DNA of 6,147 nt from the NCBI GenBank assembly GCA_003554345.1, contig PWGE01000413.1, positions 1 to 6,147 of the forward strand, given 5' to 3'. Below are positions 5,691 to 6,147 of the stretch, piece by piece. The translations under genes were made by a program, and so were the position numbers. Source of the stretch: T1SED10-198M sp003554345 [NCBI: Candidatus Sumerlaeota bacterium] (GTDB lineage: Bacteria; Sumerlaeota; T1SED10-198M). How positions within the stretch are numbered: position 1 is the stretch's first letter; each line of letters begins with the position of its first letter. The notes below the pieces were generated by a model that did no database searches, was not told the origin of the DNA, and saw nothing but the letters and a program-made list of their open reading frames with translations.

Positions 5691-6147
5691 CTATTTTTTC
5701 TTCTTTCGCAACAGTTTTAACAACTCTCTGGCAGCCGTTTCCGGTCCTTTTCTTTCCCAACCGGGAATGCCAAGACGACTGCGTATCTGTCCGACAAATA
5801 CGTCATTCTTCTCAAAAAGGTGAAAAAATTTCCCGGCAAGATTATCGTGCAGCTGACGATATTGAGGGGGACCGAATATATTGGCAAAATAGGAATGGAC
5901 AAGGCCACTGGTTGTAGTGGTTCCTTTACTCATCACTGTTCCTTCACGAAATACCCGAAGAGCTTCTTCTACCGAAGACATACGTTCAATAACAGTGTGC
6001 TCATCGTCTATCTCTTCGTAATTATTGAGATAAAAAACATAATCCAAACGATGTCCCCGTATCACATGTTCATAAGTGGTAACAGGCATAACAATCCGGG
6101 CATTCACTCTACCGGCGCCCATAATGATCGACCGGTCAATATGGCCA
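5691..6147 (-). CDS. Conserved protein of uncertain identity, C-terminal fragment (5' end beyond window; possibly PEP carboxykinase-like)
   Basis: The frame is open through the right edge, giving 151 visible residues; the ATG at 6122 is probably internal because the protein-like sequence GHIDRSIIMGAGRVNARIV runs across it. Visible features are an ARIVMPVTTYEHVIRGH segment, a DYVFYLNNYEEID stretch, a motif-rich SKGTTTTSGLVHSYFANI followed by FGPPQY, and a C-terminal VGQIRSRLGIPGWERKGPE. The last residues are a lysine-rich tail (KLLRKKKK). There is no signal peptide or membrane segment in the visible part. I have an impression, from memory only, of C-terminal regions of large proteins annotated as phosphoenolpyruvate-carboxykinase-like, but no P-loop or catalytic signature is inside the window to confirm it. 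It converges on dapA and shares the terminator with it, so no operon link to the + strand genes exists. Confidence 0.75.
   Translation of the reverse strand, partial: GHIDRSIIMGAGRVNARIVMPVTTYEHVIRGHRLDYVFYLNNYEEIDDEHTVIERMSSVEEALRVFREGTVMSKGTTTTSGLVHSYFANIFGPPQYRQLHDNLAGKFFHLFEKNDVFVGQIRSRLGIPGWERKGPETAARELLKLLRKKKK

Noticed and set aside
1-6147. CRISPR array, tRNA/rRNA, insertion sequence, integrase or phage genes
   Set aside because: No regularly spaced repeats, tRNA cloverleaf, terminal inverted repeats with transposase or phage-like protein were seen on either strand.

Overview
This window looks like ordinary bacterial chromosome of moderate GC content. It carries the C-terminal part of a 2-hydroxyacyl-CoA dehydratase/activase-type protein, the universal rplM-rpsI ribosomal pair, a class I aminotransferase next to dapA, and the 3' end of a convergent gene. 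The large dehydratase/activase-related protein is a family I associate mainly with anaerobes. DapA keeps the lysine-binding allosteric residues known from the E. coli enzyme. TGA ends three of the genes, so the code is standard. The sequence does not allow a confident lineage call; my best reading is an anaerobic, non-proteobacterial or delta-like lineage.

Layout. The left edge (2-1729, +) is a 5'-truncated dehydratase/activase-related protein of which 575 residues are visible. Its stop overlaps an ATG (ATGA) that opens a decayed reading frame running to about 2211, broken by frame changes and in-frame stops; I read this as the fossil of a downstream operon partner. A near-consensus sigma-70 promoter (2315-2343) then drives rplM and rpsI (2399-3289). 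A 260-base gap with weak hairpins follows. Next comes the pair aminotransferase (3550-4707) and dapA (4738-5607), separated by 30 bases, with a very strong Shine-Dalgarno for dapA. A strong 16-bp-stem terminator (5629-5666) lies between dapA and a convergent gene (5691 to the right edge, -), of which only the C-terminal 151 residues are visible.

How the genes work together. L13 and S9 are the usual co-transcribed large- and small-subunit ribosomal proteins. The aminotransferase and DapA are probably co-transcribed: DapA commits aspartate semialdehyde to diaminopimelate and lysine, and the aminotransferase could serve that route or general amino-acid transamination. The two edge genes have no visible functional link to the rest.

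I did not find a previously undescribed system. The points most worth a second look are the fossil gene at 1726-2211, the unidentified conserved protein at the right edge, and the aminotransferase-dapA pairing.
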